A stretch of 24,480 nucleotides of DNA from Deltaproteobacteria bacterium (lineage in GTDB: Bacteria > Desulfobacterota > Desulfobacteria > C00003060 > C00003106): assembly GCA_019314005.1 (NCBI GenBank), contig JAFDAE010000009.1, forward strand, positions 1-24,480, read 5' to 3'. The notes beneath the pieces were generated by a model. The model was not told the DNA's origin and searched no databases. It saw only the letters and a list, made by a program, of their open reading frames with translations. Position numbers and translations under genes: made by a program. Position 1 is the first letter of the stretch. Every line of letters starts with the position of its first letter. This document shows, one piece after another, positions 1 to 7,386 of this stretch.

Positions 1-6
1 ACCGCA

Positions 7-89
7 GAATATCGAACAAGGAATTATGAATGATGAAATAAATGATAAAGAACAAACCTTCGTAATTCGAAATTCCTTGTTCGATATTC
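7..89. repeat. 19-bp perfect inverted repeat
   Basis: The arm GAATATCGAACAAGGAATT at 7-25 is repeated exactly in reverse complement at 71-89, with 45 nt between. A second, imperfect match continues inward for several bases. It lies downstream of the minus-strand ABC ATPase gene (stop at 171), so its transcript could fold into a long hairpin and act as a 3-prime end or mRNA-stabilising structure. There is no clear U-run, so it is annotated as a repeat, not a terminator. Confidence 0.75.
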
Positions 90-170
90 GGATTTCGGAT
101 TTATTTAGGGCACAGCCACATACCATACCCAAAAAACCAAAGTCTTTTTCTGAAAGTCTATATTATGACC

Positions 171-1136
171 TTACTGATACTTCCAACACCGCACTCTATG
201 TCCTCCACCCAGGTCAACCATATCAGGCAAATCTTCGCATGCTTCGAACCTGTCCGGGCAGCGATCCTTGAAACGACATCCCGGGGGAAGGGCTATAAGA
301 TTTGGTACGTTACCAGGGATTGTAGATAGACGCCGACCCTTCTTTTCAGGCGTCATCATCGGGATCGATGCCAAAAGTCCTTTTGTATAGGGATGGGACG
401 GATTCTCAAAGAGCCCCTTTATTGTATTTTCTTCCATCACCTGGCCGGCATACATAACGAGTATATTATCCGCAATCTCGGCCACCACTCCAAGATTGTG
501 TGTAATCATTATAACCGACATTCGATGTTGTTCCTGAAGGGACCTTAAAAGAGCCAATATCTGGGCCTGTATGGTTACGTCGAGCGCTGTGGTGGGCTCG
601 TCCGCTATAATCAACCGGGGCTCACACGAAAGGGCCATGGCAATCATTACCCGCTGGCGCATACCCCCGCTGAGCTGATGAGGATATTCCCTAATTCGTC
701 GGCGGGGATCCGGAATCCCCACCTGCTGCAACATTGCCTCGGAAACCTCCAGGGCTTCTTTTCGGGTTACCTCCCTATGCAGGAGAATCACCTCGGCGAT
801 CTGGTCGCCTACAGTCAAAACCGGATTCAGGGATGTCATGGGATCTTGGAAAATCATGCTGATCGCATTTCCCCTAATGTCTTGCATTTCTCTTTCGCTC
901 AATGTCAAAAGGTCCGTACCATCAAACAATATTGTGCCTGATATGATCCTTCCGGACGGCTGTGGTAAAAGACGCATAATAGAAAGCGCTGTGACACTCT
1001 TCCCGCATCCTGATTCTCCCACGATCCCGATCGTCTTTCCGGACTCCACAGAGAAACTAACCCCATCCACAGCGCGAACAACACCTCGATCCGTATAAAA
1101 TGAGGTACTTAATTCTGTAACATCCAGCAAGTTCAT
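171..1136 (-). CDS. Oligopeptide/dipeptide ABC transporter ATP-binding protein (OppD/DppD family)
   Basis: This cytoplasmic ATPase powers peptide (or nickel/sugar-type) import together with a two-subunit permease and a partner ATPase. In the 321-residue product, Walker A GESGCGKS is at about 40-47, the ABC signature LSGGMRQR at 155-162, Walker B LIIADEP at 175-181 and the H-loop histidine at 213. The C-terminal extension NVPNL...PPGCRF with cysteines at 287, 293, 300 and 317 is the usual oligopeptide-family tail, in which some members bind an Fe-S cluster. The frame is open to 1208, but the ATG at 1136 ([10 protein letters not shown]) matches family starts; its ribosome site is weak (AAGACAAG). 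No permease or binding-protein gene is in the window: the upstream side is a palindromic element and then fmdB. Any OppF partner must lie left of position 1. Family assignment is firm; the substrate is unknown. Confidence 0.93.
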   Translation of the reverse strand: MNLLDVTELSTSFYTDRGVVRAVDGVSFSVESGKTIGIVGESGCGKSVTALSIMRLLPQPSGRIISGTILFDGTDLLTLSEREMQDIRGNAISMIFQDPMTSLNPVLTVGDQIAEVILLHREVTRKEALEVSEAMLQQVGIPDPRRRIREYPHQLSGGMRQRVMIAMALSCEPRLIIADEPTTALDVTIQAQILALLRSLQEQHRMSVIMITHNLGVVAEIADNILVMYAGQVMEENTIKGLFENPSHPYTKGLLASIPMMTPEKKGRRLSTIPGNVPNLIALPPGCRFKDRCPDRFEACEDLPDMVDLGGGHRVRCWKYQ

Positions 1137-1152
1137 ATCTTGTCTTAAATCT

Positions 1153-1313
1153 GATGGACTCGTAAAAAGTCTTGAGTTTAATAACGGATGGCTAAGTAAA
1201 AAGGTCAATCTACAAGGCGTAGTAGATTTTCAGGTATGAAGGCATACATATGGTATGTCGAATGCCTGAAAAACTACTACAACGCAGTAGATTGGACTTT
1301 TTACGACGCCATC
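1153..1313. repeat. 161-bp nested palindromic element (MITE/REP-like)
   Basis: The outer ends are GATGGACTCGTAAAAAGTC (1153-1171) and, inverted, GACTTTTTACGACGCCATC (1295-1313). Inside is a second imperfect palindrome with arms at about 1206-1234 and 1264-1294 and a CATACATATGGTATG centre. Similar ends occur at 17308-17392 and 20577-20595, so this is a dispersed family. The element has no coding capacity of its own, consistent with a non-autonomous mobile or REP-like unit. It starts 17 bp upstream of the ABC ATPase ATG and its right edge carries the fmdB stop codon. A weak promoter-like TTGACC (minus strand, 1203-1208) lies inside it. Confidence 0.8.
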
Positions 1314-1557
1314 AAGCCTTGCCGCAACAACTTCCCGGGATACATCCGGACTGCCCCGGAGTTCCGCCGCAGCATGCTGTATCACCGGGCCCCGGCATAC
1401 TGCTTTTCTGGGAACCTGTAAGACTGGAAGAGGTAGAAATCACTTTATTAATATTCGCACTTCCACAAGCCTCACAAACAACTTCTGTTCCATCTCCAAA
1501 CACTATCTTCTCAGTAATATGTCCACATCCTTCACATTCGAATTCAAAAATCGGCAT
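1312..1557 (-). CDS. FmdB-family zinc-ribbon protein
   Basis: This small protein (81 aa) belongs to the FmdB/CxxC_CxxC_SSSS family, often described as putative regulatory proteins; the biochemical role is not established. The N-terminus MPIFEFECEGCG gives the first cysteine pair (C8, C11) and VCEACG the second (C28, C31), forming a rubredoxin-like zinc knuckle. The tail is rich in Gly, Ser and Cys (CCGG..., GSCCGKA), as is common in the family. The start at 1557 is preceded by GGAGGG at the right spacing. An in-frame ATG six codons upstream lies inside the heptamer array and is less likely. The TGA stop at 1312-1314 lies within or at the edge of the palindromic element, so insertion there may have replaced the original end of the gene. 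Confidence 0.85.
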   Translation of the reverse strand: MPIFEFECEGCGHITEKIVFGDGTEVVCEACGSANINKVISTSSSLTGSQKSSMPGPGDTACCGGTPGQSGCIPGSCCGKA

Positions 1558-1565
1558 AAACCCTC

Positions 1566-1677
1566 CATCTGTCATCTGTCATCTGTCATCTGTCATCTGT
1601 CATCTGTCATCTGTCATCTGTCATCTGTCATCTGTCATCTGTCATCTGTCATCTGTCATCTGTCATCTGTCATCTGT
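1566..1677. repeat. Tandem heptamer array, 16 exact copies
   Basis: CATCTGT is repeated 16 times without error (ACAGATG on the minus strand). It sits directly upstream of the fmdB ribosome-binding site, so it forms the 5-prime leader or promoter-proximal DNA of fmdB. On the fmdB strand each unit contains ATG, and reading from most of them gives the five-codon ORF M-T-D-D-R-stop. Perfect identity between copies implies recent slippage and a variable copy number. Confidence 0.97.
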
Positions 1678-1711
1678 CAAATGATAAATGGAAATCCTAT
1701 CCTTTTTCCCC

Positions 1712-1740
1712 TTGACACCTGATGCCATAAGTTATTCAAT
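1712..1740 (+). promoter_or_regulatory. Possible sigma-70 promoter of the EAL gene
   Basis: A consensus -35 TTGACA at 1712-1717 is followed after 17 nt by TTCAAT (4 of 6 consensus bases) at 1735-1740. It would start a leader of about 50 nt before the ATG at 1799. The -35 is exact but the -10 is poor. Confidence 0.35.
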
Positions 1741-1798
1741 ACCTAATAGGTTTTCCTTGCTGAACCGTAATTTTTTCAACGTAGTATAGGAGTCTCAC

Positions 1799-3043
1799 AT
1801 GCCTGAAACGCCCATAATTCCTTCGTACCAAGAGAAGATAGAAACCATCAAGGACTTATTGATTCATGATAAGGCGTTGGGACTGTTGTTAATAGATACG
1901 TCAAGGATAAGAGCCATCGAACATAAACATGGGAGAAAGGTATACAGCAGCGTGCTTAGGGAGCTGTCCGAACTTATACTAAGCATGGCGGGATCAGTTA
2001 TCAGAAAAGATGACCTCATTACCATAAACCATCAAGAAGGAGACCAATTTTTAATTTTTCTTTCCGAAAAGAGACAAGAAAAAAAGTTTCATGCGGGCAC
2101 CGTAGAAAATCTCTGTGAACGGCTGACAGATTATATCAACTCTACTCTATATAAAATTCTACCCCATGACTTCACAGACCGTCACAGGATCAATATCGGC
2201 TATGCCATAACAATTCACAATCCTCTCATCCAGGAAGAAAGGATGATCCAAAAACTAATCGACGACGCGCAACTAATGGCTAAGTATAGAGATTTCAGAA
2301 GCCTGATGAGGACAAAGGAAAACATACAGGAAATTATTATAAAGGAAGAGCGGTATACTCTTTTTCAGCCTATTGTAGACCTCAAAGAACGCCGTATTAT
2401 TGGATATGAAGCGCTTACAAGAGGTCCTAAAAATACTATTTATGAAAATCCGAGTTCACTACTGCGCCTTGCAGAGGATTCAGATTTACTCTTTAACGTG
2501 GACTGCCTTTGCAGAAAAACGGCGTTGAACTCCGCCAAAAATCTTCCTGTTGATACACACCTCTTTCTCAATATTGTCCCATTTTCAATTCACGATCCGG
2601 AATTTAGAGGAGACAAATTAATCTCGTCCCTTAAAGAGGTCAATGTCGATCCTAATAAAATTGTTATGGAAATCACCGAAAAACAGGCTGTTAAGGATTA
2701 TCATCTCCTTTATGAAGCAACCCAACATCTTAAAGACATAGGTTTTGCCATTGCCATAGATGATGTTGGTACAGGTTATTCAAACCTCCAATCCCTGGTT
2801 GAATTAAAACCGAATTTTATCAAGATAGATATATCTATAGTCCGAAACGTAGACAAGGAACGGGCAAAGGAAGACCTGATCAGGTCTTTTCTGGTGCTTG
2901 CGCAAACATTGAATGCAAAGGTTATAGGAGAAGGGATAGAGACCAAAGAAGAGCTGGACAAATTAACGGAACTGGGTATCGATTGTGGGCAGGGCTTCTA
3001 CTTTGCAAAACCGGGGCCCCCCTTCCCCAAAATAAGTATTTGA
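1799..3043 (+). CDS. Cyclic-di-GMP phosphodiesterase, degenerate GGDEF plus EAL domain
   Basis: The 414-residue soluble protein has an N-terminal GGDEF-like fold (about 20-165) in which the signature is EGDQF (80-84), so diguanylate cyclase activity is unlikely. The EAL domain (about 180-405) keeps the expected catalytic set: EAL at 204-206, the N in LFLNIVP, EITE at 291-294, DDVGTGYS from 321, IKID at 341-344, the glutamate of GEGIE at 378 and QG at 398-399. It should therefore hydrolyse c-di-GMP. There is no signal peptide, transmembrane helix or receiver domain, so the input is either the degenerate GGDEF domain (in other proteins such domains bind GTP as an activator) or unknown. AGGAG six bases before the ATG supports the start. 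It stands alone, 87 bp before a small unknown gene. Confidence 0.92.
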   Translation: MPETPIIPSYQEKIETIKDLLIHDKALGLLLIDTSRIRAIEHKHGRKVYSSVLRELSELILSMAGSVIRKDDLITINHQEGDQFLIFLSEKRQEKKFHAGTVENLCERLTDYINSTLYKILPHDFTDRHRINIGYAITIHNPLIQEERMIQKLIDDAQLMAKYRDFRSLMRTKENIQEIIIKEERYTLFQPIVDLKERRIIGYEALTRGPKNTIYENPSSLLRLAEDSDLLFNVDCLCRKTALNSAKNLPVDTHLFLNIVPFSIHDPEFRGDKLISSLKEVNVDPNKIVMEITEKQAVKDYHLLYEATQHLKDIGFAIAIDDVGTGYSNLQSLVELKPNFIKIDISIVRNVDKERAKEDLIRSFLVLAQTLNAKVIGEGIETKEELDKLTELGIDCGQGFYFAKPGPPFPKISI

Positions 3044-3078
3044 CTCAACCCCAGCTATTCCTTATAAGAATTTGTTCT

Positions 3079-3107
3079 GAGACCTTTCATTGTGGCAACA
3101 TTATAAT
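3079..3107 (+). promoter_or_regulatory. Possible promoter before the small unknown gene
   Basis: An exact TATAAT at 3102-3107 lies in the gap after the EAL gene. The matching -35 position (3079-3084, GAGACC) agrees at only three bases. Transcription from here would give a very short leader to the ATG at 3131. Confidence 0.3.
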
Positions 3108-3130
3108 TGATCACATTTAGAGGAAGTTGC

Positions 3131-3538
3131 ATGACCAAAAAACATCTAAAAAAAATAAAAGTATCAGACGAAATAACGCTTGACGTATGCGATCTTTCCC
3201 GCGTAGCAGCGGGTGACCGGTGCTTTGTCCAAATCGTAATTTTCACGGATGTGCCGATAAAAAAAGAGCACTTCAATACAATACAGGACCCTGATGCCGC
3301 TTTTGATAAAGCGCAAAAAATATTCGGACCAACCATCCGCTATGAATACAAAAGAGAGCGAATTTTTATTGATACAAAGGTTAAGGACAAGGTCTTCAAG
3401 GAGCTACTGACAATCTTTAAAAAGGATGTCCTTCCATATATATCAAGGCCTGATTTTTTCAAAAAATTCGTAGTATCAAAATATAAAAATTCGAAATCCC
3501 TCAATTCCTCAATCCCCAAATCCCTCAATCGATCATAA
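3131..3538 (+). CDS. Small conserved-looking hypothetical protein
   Basis: I do not recognise this 135-residue protein. The ATG at 3131 has AGGAAG eight bases upstream and is preferred over an ATG at 3107 without a ribosome site. The N-terminus is basic (TKKHLKKIK). Residues about 10-50 look like a beta-strand-rich segment (ITLDVCDLSRVAAGDRCFVQIVIFTDV), followed by a charged alpha/beta part with KVFKELLTIFKKDVLPYIS near 88-106. No signal peptide or transmembrane helix is seen. The last 15 or so residues, rich in Ser, Asn and Lys, are encoded by the dispersed TCAATTCCTCAATCCC repeat, so the native C-terminus was probably shorter. The end overlaps the convergent helicase fragment by 14 bp. Confidence 0.7.
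   Translation: MTKKHLKKIKVSDEITLDVCDLSRVAAGDRCFVQIVIFTDVPIKKEHFNTIQDPDAAFDKAQKIFGPTIRYEYKRERIFIDTKVKDKVFKELLTIFKKDVLPYISRPDFFKKFVVSKYKNSKSLNSSIPKSLNRS
3504..3521. repeat. Copy of the ATTCCTCAATCCCTAAAT repeat
   Basis: This 18-mer matches two tandem copies at 8995-9012 and 9011-9028 with one base difference (C for T). Here it lies inside the 3-prime end of the small unknown gene and supplies its last codons. Confidence 0.75.
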
Positions 3539-4283
3539 CAGGCTCTCTCAAAATTATATCAACCGCCTCACGGGCTGTGCGGCTAATTTCCGGATACACA
3601 TTTTTCAAAGACGCTATCTGCCGTAAATTGTCTGCTGTCCGGAATACCAGCATGGCAAGGTCTCCATCAGTTACTCCAAATAGTTCCGACACCTTTTCCC
3701 ACGGCATGCCGCTTGCCCATGAGTATATAGCAGCCGTTGCCCAGAAAGGGATAGATCTTACCGTAAAACCCCGCACTTTTTTCCGTTCTGCCAGAGGTGT
3801 AAGCGCCTCAACCATCTTATCAAAAGCCCGGAACACGCTATTCGGGACAATAGCTCGATCGACGTATGTTTCTATCTCCCTATCATAGACAAAAGGGGCC
3901 ACTAATGCGGCAAAAGATGCTGGATCTGTTTCCGGGAAAACCCCAAGCCTCAGCCCTTCGGCTATCATCAATGGCTGGTCCAGTCTCAATTGCGAGGTCC
4001 ACATGCCATCTTCGGTAAGCTGGTCGTTGCCGCCGACAAATCCTTCTTCTTTTAAAAACTCAAGATGTCTTTGGAAATCGTTCCACAATCTCACGCGCAC
4101 GGCGTTTATGGAATCAGACATGTAGAGAACATCATCGATCAGCTTTGTTATATGGCTCTTGCCTCTCTTGTGGCACAGTTTGTAGTGTGCGCATTGGTTA
4201 CAAACCAGCTTGGCTAACTCGTCTTCAAGACAGCGCACGCGATCAGTCAATGGCTTAAGATTTAAATGCTCTTTCTCCCCCAA
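3525..4283 (-). CDS. C-terminal part of Ski2/Mtr4-like helicase (DSHCT-like), frame-shifted from the N-terminal part
   Basis: This 252-codon frame has no ATG near its start; the first possible codon is TTG at 4283, without a Shine-Dalgarno sequence. Cysteines in CLEDELAKLVCNQCAHYKLC match the CxxC segment that bacterial Ski2-like helicases carry after the core. The following region (TSQLRLDQPLMIAEGLRLGVFPETDPASFAALVAPFVYDREIE, then GVTDGDLAMLVFRTADNLRQI) matches the DSHCT domain typical of this family's C-terminus. It overlaps the N-terminal frame by 22 nt in the -1 frame. I read it as the second half of one gene broken at the G5 run, about 870 residues if fused. A separately translated polypeptide is possible but has weak initiation signals. 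Confidence 0.8.
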   Translation of the reverse strand: MGEKEHLNLKPLTDRVRCLEDELAKLVCNQCAHYKLCHKRGKSHITKLIDDVLYMSDSINAVRVRLWNDFQRHLEFLKEEGFVGGNDQLTEDGMWTSQLRLDQPLMIAEGLRLGVFPETDPASFAALVAPFVYDREIETYVDRAIVPNSVFRAFDKMVEALTPLAERKKVRGFTVRSIPFWATAAIYSWASGMPWEKVSELFGVTDGDLAMLVFRTADNLRQIASLKNVYPEISRTAREAVDIILREPVMID

Positions 4284-6139
4284 TTGGAAATAAAAGAAAA
4301 CCGGCTACACAATTCATAGGGATCTCGCGATTCAGGCAACGGCAGAATTGTATCAAAGATCCTTCCGACTTTTTCCAGTGTGATTTTCCTCAACTTTGGC
4401 CGTCTACGATGGGAACCGCTCCTCATGAGACAGCACAAGTATCCGTCCTCTTTCTTTGCCGGCCATCTAATTACACAGTACAGGCGTTTTTTCTTATCCA
4501 GAAACAATCTTCCCGGCACGAGAGCGCCTTCCTTGCCAAGCCAGGTCCTCATATGTCTAACTTGTCTATTCAGACCCCGCAACTCCGTGTGTAACATCCT
4601 TCTTTTCCTGATCAAATCGATTCCTGTTGATGAGCTGTCACACACTCTTTCCGGCAAAAAATCAGCAAGCGCTTCGAGTGCCTTATGAAATCGATTCTCA
4701 ATCCCTTTCTGCTGTCTTTCGATGTTCAGATATGTGGCAAAAGACATCTCAAAAACATCCTTCACATCCTCAGGGGTATGTGACAAGAGAAGATTTAGGA
4801 CCATGGAAAAATTAACGGTAATCTGGCTAAAAATCGGCTCTGGAGGAGCTCCAAGGAGCTTGTTTACCAGCCGGACATCCATAAACTTACCCGGCACGGC
4901 CAGCGAAAAACCGATATTGTCCATCCCCCTTCGCCCAGCCCGGCCGGTCATCTGGTGAAACTCAGTAGCATCCAAGGGTACAAATTCGTGGCCGTTGAAC
5001 CGGTCTGAATTGAAAAATACTACAGTACGGGCCGGAAAATTGACCCCTGCCGCCACAGTAGAAGTCGCGAATACCGCGTCAAGAAGGCCTTCGGTCATAA
5101 GCTTTTCCGTAAAAAGTTTCCATCCCGGGAGCTGTCCGGCGTGATGTGCTGCCACCCTCGCCTTCCTGATGCATGAAAGCTGTTTGTGGTCTCTTAGGTA
5201 CGGATATTTAGCTAAAAGCTCCTCTGTTCTGTGCTCCAACCGTGCGTCCAGATCAGGGGAACTTCCGGCATACCCGCAAAGATCCAACGCAGCATTACAG
5301 TCTGCTCTTGACTTCAGGAAAAAAATGGCAGGAAGGAGATGATATTTCCTCAGCACACGCATTATATCACCGAATGGCGGCAGCATGTGAGGGGGAGCAA
5401 GAAGCGGAGGATTTTCGCTGTTCAGATATCTTTCAACTTTTCTGGCGATCCCTTTTCGTCCGGTAAGGGGGAACAGTTCACCAGAGGGATGGAGAAATAG
5501 TGAATAGAGAGGGACCGATCTTTTTGCTTCGTCAACCATGACACACTTTTTATGTCGTATCGATTCCATCCAGTCTGCGATCTGATCAGCATTCGATATA
5601 GTAGCAGAGAGCATCAACAGGTTGAGTCGCTGCGGGAGATAAATGATAACCTCTTCCCAGACCACGCCTCGATCCGGGTCTCCTAAAAAGTGGGCCTCGT
5701 CAAGTACTATCAGATCCGCCGGGAAATCGATACCTTCACGCATTACATCGTAGAGATGGTTCCGCAAGATCTCCGTGGTTCCTACAATAATAGGAGCATC
5801 CGCATTCTCTTTTCTGTCACCTGTCAGTATTCCAACATTCTCCGCACCAAAACGGGCTTTGAACTCCGTATATTTGGAATTTGTAAGGGCCTTCAGCGGA
5901 GAAGCATACCACACCCTCTTCCCCTGTGCGTGAAGCGGCGCTATCGCCTCCTCCGCAATCCACGTTTTGCCTGAACCGGTCGGCGCAGTGACCAAACAAT
6001 CGGTCTCCTGTATAGCGGCAAGGGCTTCAAGTTGAAAAGGATCCGGTTTAAACGGTTTTTTTTCGGGCACCCCGATCTTTGCGAAGATACTCTTCAGCCG
6101 GCTGTCCGCTTTTGGTCTGAGCCTGGAACTTACGGTCAT
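4262..6139 (-). CDS. Superfamily II Ski2/Mtr4-like DEAH-box helicase, N-terminal part
   Basis: This is the helicase core of the COG4581-type family, RNA helicases in eukaryotes whose bacterial role is poorly known. In the 625-residue frame: motif I APTGSGKT at 52-59, motif II DEAH at 147-150, motif III SAT near 178-180, a long lid insertion, STVAAGVNFPA near 360-370, and motif VI QMTGRAGRRG at 396-405. After the core come basic, beta-rich segments. The frame stops at 4262, before the DSHCT domain, which continues in the -1 frame (3525-4283). The ATG at 6139 has GGAG seven bases upstream and is chosen. A TTG at 6208 with AGAAGG would add a very basic 23-residue tail (RRSKPPHRRRR) and remains possible. 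It diverges from cutA. Confidence 0.9.
   Translation of the reverse strand: MTVSSRLRPKADSRLKSIFAKIGVPEKKPFKPDPFQLEALAAIQETDCLVTAPTGSGKTWIAEEAIAPLHAQGKRVWYASPLKALTNSKYTEFKARFGAENVGILTGDRKENADAPIIVGTTEILRNHLYDVMREGIDFPADLIVLDEAHFLGDPDRGVVWEEVIIYLPQRLNLLMLSATISNADQIADWMESIRHKKCVMVDEAKRSVPLYSLFLHPSGELFPLTGRKGIARKVERYLNSENPPLLAPPHMLPPFGDIMRVLRKYHLLPAIFFLKSRADCNAALDLCGYAGSSPDLDARLEHRTEELLAKYPYLRDHKQLSCIRKARVAAHHAGQLPGWKLFTEKLMTEGLLDAVFATSTVAAGVNFPARTVVFFNSDRFNGHEFVPLDATEFHQMTGRAGRRGMDNIGFSLAVPGKFMDVRLVNKLLGAPPEPIFSQITVNFSMVLNLLLSHTPEDVKDVFEMSFATYLNIERQQKGIENRFHKALEALADFLPERVCDSSSTGIDLIRKRRMLHTELRGLNRQVRHMRTWLGKEGALVPGRLFLDKKKRLYCVIRWPAKKEDGYLCCLMRSGSHRRRPKLRKITLEKVGRIFDTILPLPESRDPYELCSRFSFISNWGRKSI
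4277..4281 (-). other. G5 run, likely frameshift point in the helicase gene
   Basis: The minus strand reads TTGGGGGAGAAAG here, where the N-terminal frame (Trp-Gly-Arg-Lys-Ser-Ile-stop) overlaps the C-terminal frame (Leu-Gly-Glu-Lys-Glu). One extra G would join the two frames. The heptamer is not a standard X-XXY-YYZ slippery site, so a real or sequencing single-base deletion is the simplest reading. Confidence 0.65.
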
Positions 6140-6309
6140 TGGAGTTCTCCGACGTCTATGTGGAGGCTTGGATCGCCGGCTATTCTTTTTATAGTTATAT
6201 CGTGCCAAGGTTCTTTATCCTTCTGAAAAATCTCTTTATCTCTTTATCTCTTTTAGTTAATTATGGTACATATTTTGCCAATAGGGAATGCTATTTTTTC
6301 ATCCTGTAG

Positions 6310-6329
6310 ATCCTGTCCAACAAAAAAGG
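6310..6329. repeat. Dispersed ATCCTGTCCAAC-A(n)-GG repeat copy
   Basis: The bases ATCCTGTCCAAC followed by an A run and GG recur at 8964-8984, where the A run is one base longer. This copy ends right at the GGGAG that serves as the cutA ribosome-binding site. Confidence 0.65.
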
Positions 6330-6340
6330 GAGCCTTCAAT

Positions 6341-6661
6341 ATGACAGAGTATATCCAGGTAACCACAACAACCGAGACGAAAGAAGACGCACAAAGAATC
6401 GCACATTCCATTGTTGAGAAAAGACTGGCGGCCTGCGTCCAGGTGATCGGCCCCATTACCAGTGTCTACTGGTGGAAAGAGAAGATAGAAGAAGCGCAGG
6501 AATGGCTCTGTGTCATGAAAAGCAGACAATCACTTTACGCAAAGCTTGAAAAAACAATCCAGGGAATCCATCCGTATGAGGTACCGGAGATAATAAGTAT
6601 TCCTATTGAAGGCGGGAGTAAAAGTTACTCAGCTTGGTTGGATAAGGAGTTGACCACTTGA
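6341..6661 (+). CDS. cutA: Divalent-cation tolerance protein CutA
   Basis: CutA is a small trimeric cytosolic protein linked to copper tolerance and related in fold to PII; its exact role remains unclear. The 106-residue sequence shows the family marks: EDAQRIAHSIVEKRLAACVQV (conserved Ala-Ala-Cys), the aromatic YWWKEKIEEAQEW segment and the late HPYEVPEIISIPIEGGSKSYSAWL motif. The length is normal. GGGAG nine bases before the ATG at 6341 fixes the start; the frame extends upstream but only through repeat DNA. It is single, divergent from the helicase and convergent with the receiver gene across a 23-bp gap. Confidence 0.95.
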   Translation: MTEYIQVTTTTETKEDAQRIAHSIVEKRLAACVQVIGPITSVYWWKEKIEEAQEWLCVMKSRQSLYAKLEKTIQGIHPYEVPEIISIPIEGGSKSYSAWLDKELTT

Positions 6662-6666
6662 CACTT

Positions 6667-6682
6667 TGAGACCCAGGTCTCA
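6667..6682. repeat. Short palindrome TGAGACC-CA-GGTCTCA between convergent genes
   Basis: Seven-base arms with a two-base centre fill most of the 23-bp gap between the cutA stop and the stop of the receiver gene. It could form a small bidirectional hairpin but has no U-run. The GAGACC...GGTCTC core is shared with the palindrome at 19383-19402. Confidence 0.5.
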
Positions 6683-6684
6683 CC

Positions 6685-7371
6685 TTATAGCCGTCTGTTT
6701 GATTCTTTGCAGATCCTTTCAATCAAACTGTAACCAGGATCTGATTGATCAACATGTTCTTTTAATTCTTCTACATAAGCCCCGATTTTCGCAAGCGCTT
6801 CTCTTTGTATGAGGACAACCTTTTCCCATTCTTTTTGTGCCCTAAAAAAATGATCAATTTTTGTATCCAAGGACTTTAACAATTTATGGCGTTCATCCTC
6901 AGCAAGATCGCGCTTCTTTTCTAATAAATTCAATATCTCATTATGAAGGGTTTTGTAAATTGGGATGGTATTTTCCGGGTTAATGAAACTCTTGTACTCC
7001 AATATCCTGTCGATCTTTTCTTTCAACTCTTCGATCAAAAAAGGTTTTGTGAGATAATCAAACGCACTGAGTTTCATCGCCTCTATTGCGGTTTCTATTG
7101 TTGCATATCCGGTCATAATTAAAACCTCGGCAGTCGGCATATGCTTTTTTGCATATTTTAAAATATTCATCCCGCCTTCTTGGCTGCCATCTATGTCATC
7201 GGGCATGTTCTTGTCTGTTATAATAATATCGTATTCTGAAGATTCCATTAACTCCGTTGCGAGTTTCACACTATCAGCCATATCACTGCTATAACCAAAC
7301 TTTTCTAAGGCAGCAGCAATCATATTGCGAACATCGTCTTCATCATCAACGACTAATATGTTTACTTCCAT
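6685..7371 (-). CDS. Response regulator, receiver domain with helical coiled-coil output
   Basis: The 228-residue protein starts with a complete receiver domain: acidic pair at D9-D10, phospho-acceptor D53 (IITDKNMP), T87 (IMTGYA) and K109 (LTKPF). A small insertion (DIDGSQEGG) follows beta-3. From about 125 to the end it is a charged helical region with coiled-coil character (LLEKKRDLAEDERHKLLKSLD, RAQKEWEKVVLIQREALAKI) and no recognisable DNA-binding, GGDEF or kinase domain. Output is therefore probably by protein contact. No histidine kinase is nearby, so it is an orphan. AGGAG about 10 bases before the ATG supports the start. It lies 15 bp downstream of pepA and is probably cotranscribed with it. 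Confidence 0.9.
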   Translation of the reverse strand: MEVNILVVDDEDDVRNMIAAALEKFGYSSDMADSVKLATELMESSEYDIIITDKNMPDDIDGSQEGGMNILKYAKKHMPTAEVLIMTGYATIETAIEAMKLSAFDYLTKPFLIEELKEKIDRILEYKSFINPENTIPIYKTLHNEILNLLEKKRDLAEDERHKLLKSLDTKIDHFFRAQKEWEKVVLIQREALAKIGAYVEELKEHVDQSDPGYSLIERICKESNRRL

Positions 7372-7386
7372 TTTTGTCCACTCCTT

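Noticed and set aside
1566..1677. CRISPR-like array
   Set aside because: The units are seven bases and contiguous, without spacers; it is a simple tandem repeat.
1250..1722. Plus-strand open frames encoding repeated HLSSVIC peptides
   Set aside because: They are the heptamer array read in frame; the upstream part is antisense to fmdB and no ribosome site is present.
4380..6226. Several plus-strand open frames of 60-100 codons opposite the helicase
   Set aside because: They are antisense shadows of a gene with clear helicase motifs and lack ribosome sites.
6236..6254. TCTCTTTA tandem repeat upstream of cutA as a regulatory site
   Set aside because: It has only two to three short copies in AT-rich DNA, with no clear link to a start site.
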